Shown here: piece by piece, positions 34,801-49,956 of the stretch | Position numbering within the stretch: position 1 is the first letter of the stretch | Layout: each line of letters opens with the position of its first letter | Source of the DNA: Spongilla lacustris | Taxonomy: Eukaryota; Porifera; Demospongiae; Spongillida; Spongillidae | DNA length: 64,000 nucleotides | Assembly (NCBI GenBank): GCA_949361645.1 | Contig: OX442427.1 | Coordinates: 1,012,503-1,076,502 of the forward strand | Reading direction: 5' to 3' | The notes under the pieces: generated by a model | Databases searched by the model: none | Seen by the model: only the letters and a program-made list of their open reading frames with translations | Told to the model about the DNA's origin: nothing | Made by a program: the position numbers and the translations under genes

Positions 34801-37641
34801 GTGTATGGTGTGTGTGTGTGTATGGTGTGTGTATGTGTGTGGTGTGTGTATGGTGTGTGTGTGTATGTGTGTGGTGTGTGTATGGTGTGTGTGTGTGTAT
34901 GGTGTGTGTATGTGTGTGGTGTGTGTATGGTGTGTGTGTGTATGGTGTGTGTGTGTGTGTGGTGTGTGTGTGTGTATGGTGTGTGTGTATGGTGTGGGTG
35001 TGTGTGTATGGTGTGGGTGTGTGTATGGTGTGGGTGTGTGTGTGTATGTTGTGTGTGTGTATGTTGTGTATGGTGCATGTGTGTGTGTATAGCTCACAGA
35101 GGTCAGGGGGCTGAAAGGGACTACCCACTACAAGGCACCACCCCCACATGTAAGTTGGTATATACTGTGCTCATTTTAATGAAGGCACACAGGGGCAGAT
35201 CCAGGGATTAGAAGTTAGATGGGTGGGGGGAGGGCGGGGAGGGGGCACAGGATGTGGGAGGGGACGTACCCCCTTTAAGCAAAGCAAGGAAGCTTTGGTT
35301 ATGAACATACATGAAAAAATGTTTGGATATGAAGTTATGATTATTTAAACTACCCAACATAACATGCATAGAACATAACGACATAATTAGATGAATGGAA
35401 GGGGGAGGGGCATCCTGGCCAATAGGGGGCTTGCGGTCCACTTAGTGTACAAGAGATTGTTATATGTCTGCTTCTGATAGGTCCTTGTGAATCAAGGAGC
35501 TCATTTTGCTGACATTCAATTCAGAACTAAAAATTTCTTTTCTATGTTGGTTTTGAGCAATTGTTCTGTGCGCTGCTTGCACCTTACCATAACATGTATG
35601 TGTGAAGCACCTTACCATAACATGTATGTGTGAAGCACCTTACCATGACATGTATGTGTGAAGCACCTTACCATGACATGTATGTGTGAAGCACCTTACC
35701 ATGACATGTATGTGTGAAGCACCTTACCATGACATGTATGTGTGAAGCACCTTACCATGACATGTATGTGTGAAGCACCTTACCATGACATGTATGTGTG
35801 AAGCACCTTACCATGACATGTATGTGTGAAGCACCTTACCATGACATGTATGTGTAAATACCTTCTCTCTTGCTCCTTCCCTCCCTCATTTCCTTCCCTT
35901 CTTCCTTTGTTCATTTCCTCCATGTCCCTTAGACCTTGCAACCTGACCCAATCATGAAGCTAAGCAAAGTGATGGGATTTGGAGGTCACATTTCTAGCCA
36001 AGTGAGCTGATTGTTTTCCATCTTGCCCTACATCATCACATGCGTGCACATGTCCACATACATGTATGTTTGTGCATGTGTATGTGCATATGTCACATGT
36101 GTGTGCACATATGTCACATGTCTGTGCACATATGTCACATGTGTGTGCACATATGTCACATGTATGTGCACATATGTCACATGTGTGCACATACACATCA
36201 CATGTGTGAGCACATACACATCACATGTGGGCACATACACATCACATGTGGGCACATAACACATCACATTGTGCATTACATACATGTACGTGTTATGTGT
36301 CATATGTGTGTGCATGTTTTGTCCACACCTGTGCAGGTTATGTTTAGTGCTGATGGATGCAGCGTTATTTACGCCTGCCACAGCCTTATCATAGACATGG
36401 ACATTGAGACAAGGGTGCAGAGGTTTTTTGTAGGACACACAGATAAGGTAAGTTCTGATAAGTCAAGCCCCCATACCCATAAGGCAGGTCCCATACCCAT
36501 AGTTAAGCCCCCATACCCATAAGGCTGGTCCCATACCCCATAGTTAAGCCCCCATACCCATAAGACAGGTCCCATACCCATAGTTAAGCCCCCATACCAT
36601 GAGGCAGGTCCCATACCCATAGTCAAGCCCCCATATCCATAAGGCAGGTCCCATACCCATAGTTAAGCCCCCATACCCATAAGACAGGTCCCATACCCAT
36701 AGTTAAGCCCCCATACCATTAGGCAGGTCCCATACCCATAGTTAAGCCCCCATACCAGGAGGCAGGTCCCATACCCATGTAGGAACTCACACTGTTTTCC
36801 TTGAAGTTATTGAAATCTCCTGCTTCAGTGGCCTAAACTTACATGGGTATGGGGGGATTAACTCATCAGCCTTTTTGGAATGCTGGTAACTATTAGTAAC
36901 AACCAACACAATAAAAAGCACATATTTGGATGTGGATTGTATGCTGCAGAAGATAGTACATGTACTATGGTTTTCTTCCTTTTCTCTTCTCTCTCCCCTT
37001 TCCTTTGTCTCCTGATTCCTCACCTTTACTTCCTTCCTCACACTCTCAATACTTTCAGGTGTCCTGCCTCGCGTTGAATCACCATGGTAACCTCCTTGCC
37101 TCTGGTCAGAGAGGGCCTGTCCCTATGGTGCGTGTGTGGAGCGTTGAGAGCGTCCAGAGCCTAGCCCTCTTCAAGACACATAGCCATGGTCTCTTCTGTC
37201 TCAGGTAGGTGTGCCTCAGTACACAGTGAAGTTTAATTTAACCTCCGACTTCCCTTGATCTTTCACTGAACATTATCACTCTGTAGTTGTACATTTTGTT
37301 ATATATTAATTTAAACTATTTCCTCTGCCCTCCCCTCCCCTCCCATCCCCCACTCCACTCCCCTCCCCTCCCCCACTCCACTCCACTCCCCTCCCCTCAC
37401 ACTCCCCTCTTCTCTCCCTTCCTTCCCTCACACAGCTTCTCCCATTCAGGTGGTGTTCTCTGTGGTGTGGGTAAGGACACTCATGGCAAGTCCCTTGTTG
37501 TTGTGTGGGACACATCACAGGCTCTACGGGGAATGGCTGTCACTGTACTGGCCAAGTCCCATACCGAAGTTGGTATTGAGAAGCTAAGAATCTCTTCATT
37601 TGATGACAGCAGGTACGTGTGTGTGTGTGATGTATGTGTGT

Positions 37642-37699
<58 letters not shown>

Positions 37700-40600
37700 T
37701 GTACATGTTTGGATGTGGTTAGAAATGGACCACCTGCATTGCCATGTCATTATGTAAAGGTTTGTTAGCATTATCTTGTGTGGCATCAGTGTGATGTTAG
37801 TGTAGTGTTAACATGATTTTAGTGTAGTGTTAGCATGGATGTTAGTACAGTGTTAACATGACATTAGTGTGTTTGCACTTTCTGTGGCAATAACTTAAAT
37901 AATGAGTGACTGCACTTACAACCTTTGGTTTGCAATTACAAGTTCAGAATAAAATCAGTAGTAAATCTAACAATATGACATAAAAGACTATTTTTTGTTT
38001 CTTTCTGAAGGACTGCAACCATACTTTCTGAAGTAAAAAATTGCTAATGTCAGCAATGCAATGAACGTCATAATCATGCATTTAGCGCTTTTTTAAGATA
38101 AGCCCTATCTCAGGACAGCTATATTTCTGCGACTTAATCATTTGATGCTACTCCATTTTCGCAAAGGCAGGACAGACACACTTAATCTCATAATTACATT
38201 AAACGACTTTACGATATCGAACAAGTCTAATATCTGTTTGGTAGTAAGCTGTTACTGTTATATCATATAAATATGACATGACTTTATAACTGAGCTTTGA
38301 GTATTTTAGAATTGCATAGAGAAAGTGTAGTACACAGATAGTGGTGGATCTGTGGAGTGTTGGCATCCAATGCTGAAAGGAAAAGTAATTTGTTTTTTTA
38401 CATGCAAAAGCATTTTAAATGTCAGAACAAAGACCCATTTTTTCCCCCTTAAGCAGGCCCCCTCCCCCCCCCCCCCCCCCCCCCAGTCATTAGGTCTTGC
38501 ACGCTTAAGCTCCAGATATACTTCTGTATATTTTCTTTATGAAATAATTAATTTTGCCGGCCCACTCATTTATAGCCTCCTACAGGCCTGTCAGTTATAG
38601 CCTCCTACAGGCCTGTCAGTTATAGCCTCCTACAGGCCTGTCAGTTATAGCCTCCTACAGGCCTGTCAGTTATAGCCTCCTACAGGCCTGTCAGTTATAG
38701 CCTCCTACAGGCCTGTCAGTTAATGTGGATGTTAGTGTGATACATACATGTATTGGCATGATGTTAAGTGTGGATGTTAGTGTGATGCATACATGTATTA
38801 GCATGATGTTAAGTGTGGAAGTTTGTGTGGCATCAGCATGATGTTAATTGTATCAACAGGGATAGATGCCAGCATGGTGTGAATACTGGGCATTGATATG
38901 AGGATGCATTGAGGGTTTCAAGTATTTTTACCTCTCTGTACCTGCAGGATGGTCTCTTGTGGATGGGACAACATCCGTCTGTGGCGTGTTAAGGACGGGT
39001 CCCTGAGGTCGTGTCCTGTGAACCTTGAGGGCCACCACCAACTGCACTTCACCGACGTGGCCTTTGAACCTGGGTGCTACAGTGAAGCCGACCTCAGCTT
39101 CAAGGGCGTGTAAGAACGATGGCCTCGTGTGCTTGTGTGTCGACCATGCTGGCCCACCACTAGAACATGTGCTGCATACATACATACATACATGACACAC
39201 AAATGTGTGCACACATAATATTATACATGCACACATAATTTGAAAGAGTACATGTGGGAGGGGCATCTGATCTAATAAAGGAACAAGAAATTGGAGGAGT
39301 CTATAAGTAGGTGGGAGAGGGGGGGGGGGGGGCACACATACCATATGTGGGACCCTGATGTATCGTAGGGGACACAGGGATGGGGCAAAATTTATAGAGA
39401 GGGAGGAGTAAAGGAGAGTGGTTAAGAGGGAGAACGCATGTGCACTTTACATGTGTGCTGTGTTTGGGCTGCGGTGCACATCTGTGTACTTAAGTGTCTA
39501 CCCCTGCACTCACAGCTATGTGTCTACACGGAGCGGGCATTTGCTTGAGATCTGCTGCAAGGCCATAGCTGTGAAGAGGGTGTGGCACATCCTGGGCGTG
39601 GCCATCACCTGTCTGTCGCTACATGAGGTGTTCTGCGTCACAGGCTCTGACGATGGCTATGTGAGGATATGGCCTCGTGACTTCTTGTCTGTTTTTATGG
39701 AGATAGGTATGTGAGTATTTGTGTGTGTATTGTGTGATATAAAGCTTAAAATATAAATTAATATGCACCACCACATATCCTGCCTGTTGTATGAAATTGC
39801 AATTCTGGAGGCTGATTCTATGCACACACTTACATGTATACACAGCACCCATAGCACACATAGCACCCATAGCACCCATAGCACATACAGCACCCATAGC
39901 ACACATAGCACCCATAGCACCCATAGCACACACAGCACCCATAGCACACATAACACCCATAGCACACATAGCACCCATAGCACACATAGCACACATAGCA
40001 CACACAGCACCCATAGCACACACAGCACCCATAGCACACACAGCACCCATAGCACCCATAGCACACACAGCACCCATAGCACACACAGCACCCATAGCAC
40101 ACACAGCACCCGTACATGTACACATTATCACACACACAGCACCCATAGTGCACACACACACACGCACACACACCTTCCCTCAATGCCCTGCATTACCACT
40201 TTACCTTGACGCTCTGTTATCCCCAGAGCATGAAGCACCTGTCACATCTGTCAGCATAGCACAGGATGGGATGAGGATAATTGCAGGAACCAGCTCTGTA
40301 CGTTGTGTGTGTAATTACAGTCAATTACCAGGTACCCAGCCCCATTTATGGCTAGCAGGTGTATGTAATTGATAAGTTTGACAATGTGTGACTCCTGTTG
40401 CAATCACTGGCATCATGTTTTACATACTTTCATTTAATTTCACGTCCAAGACTATGATGGTGGATCCTTTTTGGAGGGTGCACAGCACTCTACGGATCCT
40501 GTAGCTGCTTTGCCCGATATGTTTGGGGTCATATACCATGCATTTTATGGCGCTAATCTGCTGTTGACAGGAAGGCAATATAATGTCCTGCTTGCTGTGT

Positions 40601-40841
40601 ACAGCTCATTGTGTGACAGTATATAGTGTGTAGAGTTATGCAGACTCTGCAAATAAAGACTATGCAGATGCATATCATCGAAGTGTCCATATATACAGAC
40701 GTCTGTATATGTGCACTTCAATGATATGCGTCTGCATATTCTTCATTTGCAGAGTCTGTATACTACATTATGTCACGCAGTGCAGGTACCCAGTAATTTA
40801 GACTTTGTATACATGTCTGTACATATGTAAGCACATATGTG

Positions 40842-40886
<45 letters not shown>

Positions 40887-43835
40887 ATGTGCACATACAT
40901 ATAAGGCCTAAATGTTAAGTGCATTTTTGTCCACTTCTCTTCTAACCACCCTCACAGGGGAATATTGGGCTCCTTGATGCCAGCACCCACAGGCACTGTA
41001 CCCTCATGAGGTCTCACACTGGCCTCATCTACTGCTTGGCTCTCAGTCCCTCCCTTCACCAGTTGATCACCTGCTCCGAGGACGGCACAATCAGGGTCTG
41101 GGACCCTGCCACTTGCACACAGGTGATTGTGTAAACTGTTATTGTGGGTTGGAGTCACTTGTGTATACAGTTAGTTTCCATGTGGTCAATATTGATGCTG
41201 TATGGAGCAATTGTGTGGGGTGGGGGTGGTTCATTTTATTCAGTAACAGTTCACTATGTAAAATTTCCATCTCTTATCTACACTATTGACAAGTGATGTC
41301 CTGGGTGTGCAGAAGATAGTAGTAGCAGTGCTGTATTTAACTTGCATTATTACATTAAGGCCTGCATACACGGGGCGACTTCCGGGTGACTTGTCGTATG
41401 CAACTCAAATGAATATGGGTAAAAGTTCAGTAAACTGAAGAGTTACAGAATTTTTACCCATTGAGTTGCATGCCCTGATGTCACCCCACCTTAATATGCT
41501 GTGAAGATTACCATTATTACATAATGTGCTGTGAATATCATTATTACATAACCCTAACACGTATTTTATCTCTCTATTTACACACATTCCCTGAAGTTGT
41601 TTGACTTCAGGGCACCAGGTGACGTGGGAAGGTGTGTGTGCTACCATCCTCACATAGAAGTGTTTGCCTGTGGTTTCCAGGAGGGTGTGGTTCGAATCTT
41701 CCACATACCCACTACCACTGTGCTGGCTGAACACAGGTAGGAAGTTTGGGGTGGGGGTTGATTAGTGGCAGGGGAGGTAGGAGTGGGATACAAAGCTGTA
41801 TAGACTACACTTGCTATATGCTATCTCTACTCATGTTAACTTGTACGCTATATGTCGTATGAGTATAGTGACCATATGTGCTAGTGTGACATCCTTTTTT
41901 TTTCTCGCTTAAAACGGTTGAATTGAGTGTAACAGATGTGTATCTGGTTGTGCTTCAGAAATACATTGCTATGTAGTACAGTTACATTCTGCCCTGGTCC
42001 CCAGACAACACAGGGGTGTGATGACAGGTGTGGTTTTCTCACCTGATGGCCGACGGCTGTTCAGTGCCGCATCGTCAGGGTCACTGGCGATGTATGACTC
42101 CGAGCAGCAAGCCTGTCCTGTCGTCAGGGTTCTGGCAAATGTTGTGGTGAAAGGGGAGGAGTTTGGGCCCAAGGTGCTTAATCTCTCAGATGACGGAAAA
42201 CGTCTTCTGTTTATTGGCCCTCTTCCATTCACCATCACTGTTGTGGATACAAACACATTGAATGAAGTGAGCTTCACTGTGTGCTGGGATGTGTGCACAG
42301 CATCACTGTGTGCTGGGATGTGTGCTGCACAGCTTCACTGTGTGCTGGGATGTGTGCTCAGCTTCACTGTGTGCTGGGATGTGTGCACAGCTTCACTGTA
42401 TGCTGGGATGTGTGCACAGCATCACTGTGTGCTGGGATGTGTGCACAGCTTCACTGTGTGCCGGGATGTGTGCTGGGATGTGTGCACAGTATCACTGTGT
42501 GCTGGGATGTGTGCACAGCATCACTGTGTGCTGGGATGTGTGCACAGCATCACTATGTGCTGGGATGTGTGCACAGCATCACTGTGTGCTGGGATGTGTG
42601 CTGGGATGTGTGCACAGCATCACTGTGTGCTGGGATGTGTGCACAGCATCACTGTGTGCTGGGATGTGTGCACAGCTTCACTGTGTGCCGGGATGTGTGC
42701 ACAGTATCACTGTGTGCTGGGATGTGTGCACAGCATCACTGTGTGCTGGGATGTGTGCACAGCATCACTATGTGCTGGGATGTGTGCACAGCATCACTGT
42801 GTGCTGGGATGTGTGCTGGGATGTGTGCACAGCATCACTGTGTGCTGGGATGTGTGCTGGGATATGTGCACAGCTTCACTGTGTGCTGGGATGTGTGCTG
42901 GGATGTGTGCACAGCATCACTGTGTGCTGGGATATGTGCTCACTCATTCCTTCATTTCCATTCCTCTTCCTCCTCCCATTCCTGTTACTCTCCATTTCTG
43001 TTTACCTCCTACATGTATTTCCTTTCCTTCCCATTACTCATTCTCCTCTCCTCATCCCTGTCTTCCATACCCAATCCTTCCTCCAGATACTACGGATGGA
43101 CATTAATCCTTTGGCGATGCCAGCAGTGCACCCAGATGTTGGCCACCCTGCACAGGTAGACAAGGCCAGGCTTGCCTTCTTCTCTCAAAAGGATCATGAC
43201 CTCATTATGGTCATCACCTTTTTGTCTCGGCTTCTCAAGTTCAGAGCCTCATCGGGCGAGTTCCTCTGTGAGGTACTGTATCGTTCCCTTTGCTCATTAG
43301 TGATGGGGTGCTATCTCACTGAATTAGTAATTTACTATACAGTAGTTAAAATTTAATTGCTATGTATGTATGTGTGTACATATACACATGTATATATACA
43401 TGTGTATGTATGTATGTATGTATGTATGTATGTATGTATGTATGTATGTATGTATGTATGTATGTATGTATGTACATATGTATTGTGTGTATTGTGTGTG
43501 TATGTATGTATGTATGTATGTATGTATGTATGTATGTATGTATGTATGTATGTATGTATGTATGTATGTATGTATGTATGTATGTATGTATGTGTGTATG
43601 TATGTATGTAGGTCGCCATGTATTAAATGATACAAAAAGTGTGAGGTTGACCTATGTTCACCTTCCCACTCCCTCCCCCTTTCCCCTTACTAGGCAACAC
43701 TAGGCTGTCCCTCAACTGCCTCAACCATCAGCAGAGATGGGCAGTACCTCTTCACAGCTGGTGACAATGTCTTGAAGGTGTGGGATAGCTCCATGACCCA
43801 GGGCACCACTAACTGCCAGGTAAGGTCCACTTTGG

Positions 43836-43871
<36 letters not shown>

Positions 43872-44293
43872 ATGGCAGCATGTTACTCTGGGGATCATGT
43901 GCAGGTGTTCATAGGCCACTCCGAAGTGATACCTCAGCTAGAGGTCACGGCTGATGGGCGGAGTGTGCTCTCCTGTGGAGATGCTGTCTTCCTCTGGGAC
44001 TTCCTTGCCACCTCCAAGCCATGGGAGCCTGCGGCAGAGGCCCCTCCCTCCTCCTCCTCCTCAGCCCTCCCTTCCCTCTCTTCTCTCCCGCCATCTCAGC
44101 TCAACAGCTTCATGTCTGTGTCCCCCAGAAAGGGTGTGCCCAACCCTGCAATGTATGAGCCCCTGCTGATGCACGACTTCACTCCCAGAGTTGCAGATAA
44201 GCCTGGTGGCAGACGGTGTAAGTTGTGATGTCACATCCACACCAGCGAGGGCCCACATATCCATGCAATAGTGGTGGATCAAAATAAAAAGGT

Positions 44294-44324
<31 letters not shown>

Positions 44325-45659
44325 CCATGGGAACATGGGGTGGATGCCATGGGGAGTACCCCTCTCAGTGCAGGGGAGTACTGAATGATCCAACTCAGAA
44401 GCTTATGAAGTTTAGATCAAAATCAATGTAATTCATTGGTCAAAGTTCCATTTGAAAAAATGCTAGGAAATGCTGATGTATGTACACTGCAGTGTGTAAA
44501 GAGAATGACCCTGTCATGTTGTGATCCCATAGATGAAGACAGGGATGTAAGCTTGACACCACATGAAACCAGACCTCAGCAAGAGACAACTGAAGTATTT
44601 GGAGAACCGAAGGAGGAGAAAGAGGAAGTTGAGGAAAAGGTGGAAGAACGGGAGGAAAAAGGTCATTCAAGATCCATTGATAAAGTTAGTATGTGTTTGC
44701 CTAGAAGTTGCGGTGGATGTTTTAACCCTTTGGTGTATTATTTGGTGCACACATTCCTCTTACTGCAGCAACCAGTAAAAGATGCGATGCAGGTGGAACC
44801 TATGGTCCTGCAGTCTTCACCATCCCATACCCACCCCCCTCCACCATCCCACACCCACCCCCCTCCACCATCACCCACTCTTACTGCACCGCTCGCCCAG
44901 AAGCACTTTGACGCCCGGTACCCCCGTGCCTCCCTCTCAGGACATCTGTACATTGCTCCTGCAAGCCAAGAAGGCATGAGGCTAAGGAAGGTGCTGGGCC
45001 TGAATGGACGAGGGAGGCGCAACGTGGTGTGGCAGCCTACAACAGGTTAAGTTTGGTGTGTGTGGTGAGGGTGTGTGATGGAGGGTTAGGGGCATAGGAG
45101 TAGAGTTTTATTTACCCTGGGGGGGGGGGGGGGGATGCCCCTTGAAATATGAATACGGTCCCCCCCCCCCCATACTCTACGCCTATGGTTAGGGGTGAGG
45201 AGAATATGGTCAACGGCTTGGAGAGAATACTTTATTGATACTCATGTGTGTCTCTTACTCAAGGTCTGTTTGCCTACTCCAACGGAGGTACTGTCATCAT
45301 CGAGGACCTCTCGACAGGGCAACAGAGGCTTCTTGTTGGTAAGGGTGGGAAAGGGGTTAAAGAGTGGAGATATTTAGCTGGCTTGTTCCATACATAGGTC
45401 ACGTGGGAGAGGTGTCAACTCTCGCTGTGCAGCACGATGGATGTCTCCTTGCAAGTGCTGGGATCTCAGGAGGTGTGGCCTTACCATGTGAAATCAGAGT
45501 GTGGAAAACAAGCTCTGCCAAATGCTACAAAGTAACCACACCCCCATATAGTAGTGGTAGTCATGGCTACACAATAGGGCTAGCCGTACATAAATATTGG
45601 TATACTTGTACTTGTGTATTCTTGTGCAATGGTTTGGTGTAAATTGATTTAATTTCCTC

Positions 45660-45750
<91 letters not shown>

Positions 45751-48700
45751 TGCACACACACATACACACAGGTTCTGTCCTATCACCTTGGGGCTGTGGT
45801 GTCCATGGCATACTCTAGGGATGATCGTTTTCTTGTGACAGTGGGTAAGGGACTATATTATGGCAATGATGGAATGTGAGAGGTGTTAGTACTAAGTGAG
45901 TAAATGCTCAAATAAGGTGAAACAGAATATGGTGTTTAAATGAAATAATTGATAACATAGGTCTGAGGAATAAAGAAGTAGATTTCCTTGTGCTGCTACA
46001 CTGTATGCTTTTCTCTACAGCTAAAATGCCATGAGCACACAAAGTCATCCAACATACACAACATTTAAAGCAGCAGTAGGCAAAGTGTGAGCAAGCAATG
46101 CTTGAGCATTTTGCCTCATTAGCATGGTGGACAGTCGGCAATTAGCCGTACATTTCAATGCAAGGGTCTTCTTTTGCTTCTTGAGAAACCTAGCAAAAGA
46201 AGAGCAATGAATATACATGTACATGTAGATATGATAATTACTGTCCCTTATGAAATGATCCTATACGTGTCGAAAATCTGAGAACCTGTCATGGAAGTCT
46301 AGTCAGATTTCAACGTGTAAGAATGATGATATGAAAAACTCAAAGGGCTGTTGCCATTTTTGCAGAGGCTGTGTCCCGTACCACCCAATAAAATAGATAG
46401 CTGTTGGCCCATCCCTCATCATTCGTGCCAACAGGTTCTTATCATGAAGGACTCCTTGCTCTGTGGAGCACTCACACCCACACCATGGTGTGTGTCTCTG
46501 CTCTCAGCCACACAGTCCACGAGGTACTCTGGGACCCCACCACTGCGTACGAATTTGCCACAGTGGGCCCAGAGGCATCCCTCTGCTTCTGGCTTGTGGA
46601 GGAGGACCAGGTCCAAGCCAAAGTGCAGCTAAAGGTGAGTTGTTCTGCCACATCCTCCTCAAGATGCCTCACCTCTCGTCCCCTTCTAGCTACATAAGCC
46701 AGATGTGCCTGCTGCTGTAAAGAAACACAATGTAGGCTGTTGTGTTGCTTACTAGCTGGGAAAAGGGGGGGGGGGGGGGCTGCTCAATTCACTAGGATGC
46801 CATTAGCTAAGGTGGGAAGGGGCTAGTTGCTTTAGAACTATTTGATGGGCAGTGATACTTCAGTCATATTGCATGCAGTGTAGTATTGATAATTCTACTT
46901 GTGTCAAATTATATGTGCACTTTATATAGGACCGTTACGAAGAATTCACTAGCCTCTGCTTTGGAGATAAATCTTCTCTCTTTGTGGCCTCCAGCACAGG
47001 TCAGCAGAAGAGTACATGTATGAATCTTTATTCATCTCTGTAACACTAACCAATGCAACTGCACGCACTAAAAGGTTTGGTATCTGTATGGGACACTAGG
47101 GAAAACAGGTGCCTGATATATTGGAGGGCAGAACCAAATGAAATAGGTACCATTGTGTGTGTATTGATGATTAACCTTATACATACAAGGTGTCTCATGG
47201 CATAGGGATTGTGTGCAGCAACAGGGGGAGGCTTGTTACTGGCAGTGTCAGTAGCTCCCTCCAATTGTGGCAGGTGGACTGCACTACAAGCCCACCAGTG
47301 GTAACCATGGTGAATTCCATGCAGCTGGATGGAGCCATTTTCTCTGCTGTATTTGATACTAAGATGGAACTTGTGAGTTTTGGTTTTTCAACAGAAGTAA
47401 CTGTTTTACACACTATGTGTGCAGGGTGTAGTTGGGACTACTTCGGGCAACATTTGGTACATCAGTTGGATTGACAAGACCAGTGTAAAAATAGTTAAAG
47501 GGCACGAAGTGAAGGTGAGAATACACAAATGATCATGTGGTCTTTATTTAATTTCATTCAAATCAAAATGGTTCTCTTGCGAGAACCTTCCAAAAATTAT
47601 AGAAGACTCATCATATGTCCTCCTCCACGGAAATCTTTAGTAAAAGGCGAAAGATTTATTCGCTCTGAAGGAAGACCAGAGTGAAGATCAATGTGAGCAC
47701 TTCCTTCTTATACCTTTCGCAGAACGCACAAGTTATGGGTTCCGTTAGGTCACACCCATGATAATTAAAATAGCCGAGGGGCGGAACTGCGCAGCAACCC
47801 ACAACTTTTTTTTTTTCTGCGCAGTGGCCCAATGTGGTCTTCCTTCAGAGCGAATATTAAAATCTTTCGCAATTTCCGTGGAGGAGGATATATGATGAGT
47901 CTTCTTTAGAAGGTTCTCTTACGAGAACCGTATTGTATCGGAACACGTTGTAATGCATATTATGCCCCAACACTCATTATCAGCCAACACGAAGTTCCTA
48001 AGCATTTTTGCCGTGTAAGAGTGCTATTGGAACGGACTCCGAGCCCTAATGCATCATGTATTTGGGAATCCTTGATTATAGTGATGTCTACATAAAAAGG
48101 GACTGAGCACCTCTCCAGCCATGATGGCACCATGGATGTTGTGTAACCTCTCCAGCCATGATGGCACCATGGATGTTGTGTAACCTCTCCAGCCATGATG
48201 GCACCATGGATGTTGTGTAACCTCTCCAGCCATGATGGCACCATGGATGTTGTGTAACCTCTCCAGCCATGATGGCACCATGGATGTTGTGTAACCTCTC
48301 CAGCCATGATGGCACCATGGATGTTGTGTAACCTCTCCAGCCATGATGGCACCATGGATGTTGTGTAACCTCTCCAGCCATGATGGCACCATGGATGTTG
48401 TGTACAAACTTAAATTGACCAAAAAGAAATGCAAAGCTTTTGTCATTATGATAACCATAGGCTCTTGCCCAAGCAGTTTGTAAAGCCATATTGAGCTCTC
48501 AAATTTGCTGTTTTAGGTATCAGGAGCAGCATTCAGTGAACACTCAAGCCTCCTTGCTACCTGCGGTCATGAGGGTGCATTGCATATATGGAAGTCAGAT
48601 ACTCTGGAGGAGACCATGCTTATTCAGGTCCCTAGAAAGGTACTGTCCACTGTGTGACCTACATGCGGCATACTCTATTGGTTAATATCCTTAGGTGTGC

Positions 48701-49906
48701 ACTTGTGTGGCTTTCTCTCCCTCCTCTTCCTTTGCCTCTACCCCCTCCTCCACTGCCAGCGAGCAAGACCCTGCTCCACTTGTGTGTGCTGTGGGCTACA
48801 GTGATGGTACAGTGCGTGTGTGCAGCGTAGCTAGTGGGAAGGTTATCACCAAGTTGCAACCACATCAGGCCTCAGTGAGGGTCATCATGTACTCACCAGA
48901 TGGTACGTCCTTTTGTATTTTTTCTTCCTCCCACTCTCTTTTCACTCTCCTCTCCCTCTCTCATCTCCCTCTCTCCTCTCCCTCTCTCCTCCCTCCTCTC
49001 CCTCTCCTCTCCCTCATCCTCTCTCCTCCCTCCTCTCCCTCTCCTCTCCCTCATCCTCTCTCCTCCCTCCTCTCCCTCTCCCTATCTCCTCTCCCTCTCC
49101 CTATCTCCTCTCCCTCTCTCTCTTCTCATTCACTGATGCTATCTCTTTCCTCCCTCTCACGTATTTTTCCACCCCCTTCTCCCACCAATGCACACGTGCT
49201 ATCTTCAAATATATGTTGATGCCATTTTCTAGGTCATGTGATTCTCTCTGGCTGCTCTGATGGGCTTGTAGCAGTTACTAGTGCCTTGACAGGGATGGTG
49301 GTGAGGGTGATCTCTGATCACCAGGGCGCTCCTATCACTGATCTTCACACCACACGGAGGATGCCAAAGGTACTACTGCTGCAGATACAAGACCATGTGC
49401 CCGTGTCCACTGCACTGGTGCAGGAATGATCTTTGGATGCAGGGAGGAGGGGCCAGTCCTGTATAATCAAATGTAGGAGGGGCTTTTGGTAACCCTCTAT
49501 ATCATTTAAGAGGGCAAGGAGAGAACTCAATAAGCTGGTGGGACCATAGTGTGGTCTTAGCCAAAAAAAAATTGCATTCTCCTTGAGGTCTGATTTAGCC
49601 TCAGTCCTAGACCAATGGCAGAGTCCCTATTTGATTGAGCCATCTACATCAAAAGTTTCTAGGTCAAATTATGTTCTTTATTGGCATGTAGGTGTATGAT
49701 ATCAGAACTTGATACATTTCTGGTGTCGTAGATTCCTGGTAAGGATCTTCCAGACCACACCTACATGTGGTTGGTTGCTAGTGGAGACAGGAGGGTGAGT
49801 GTATGGAATGGAGATTGGAGGAGGGACATGTGCTGCCTCGTGGATTGGCTCACATTTCCTGGACCATCGGTGGCTCCCAATGGGATGAAGCTAAAGAGAG
49901 GAGATA

Positions 49907-49956
<50 letters not shown>

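Noticed and set aside
34665..35211. Eight overlapping open frames on both strands rich in Cys/Val/Met or His/Thr
   Set aside because: They are translations of a TG-rich repeat in a WDR90 intron with matching flanking exons.
39619..40209. Long Ala/Pro/Ile, His/Ser/Thr and Cys/Gly/Tyr frames
   Set aside because: AGCACCCAT repeat in a WDR90 intron.
42018..43356. Three long overlapping Cys-rich frames
   Set aside because: Only 42,005-42,266 and 43,087-43,272 are exons; the rest is a stop-free minisatellite.
43353..43703. Tyr/Val/Cys/Met open frames
   Set aside because: Tetranucleotide TATG repeat.
33185..48403. CRISPR-like regular repeats
   Set aside because: Units are directly adjacent without unique spacers, and the DNA is eukaryotic; these are minisatellites.
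48054..48489. Minus-strand frames with repeated MVPSWLERLHNIHGA
   Set aside because: 36-bp array with period divisible by three; no splice context or domain, and it is inside a WDR90 intron.
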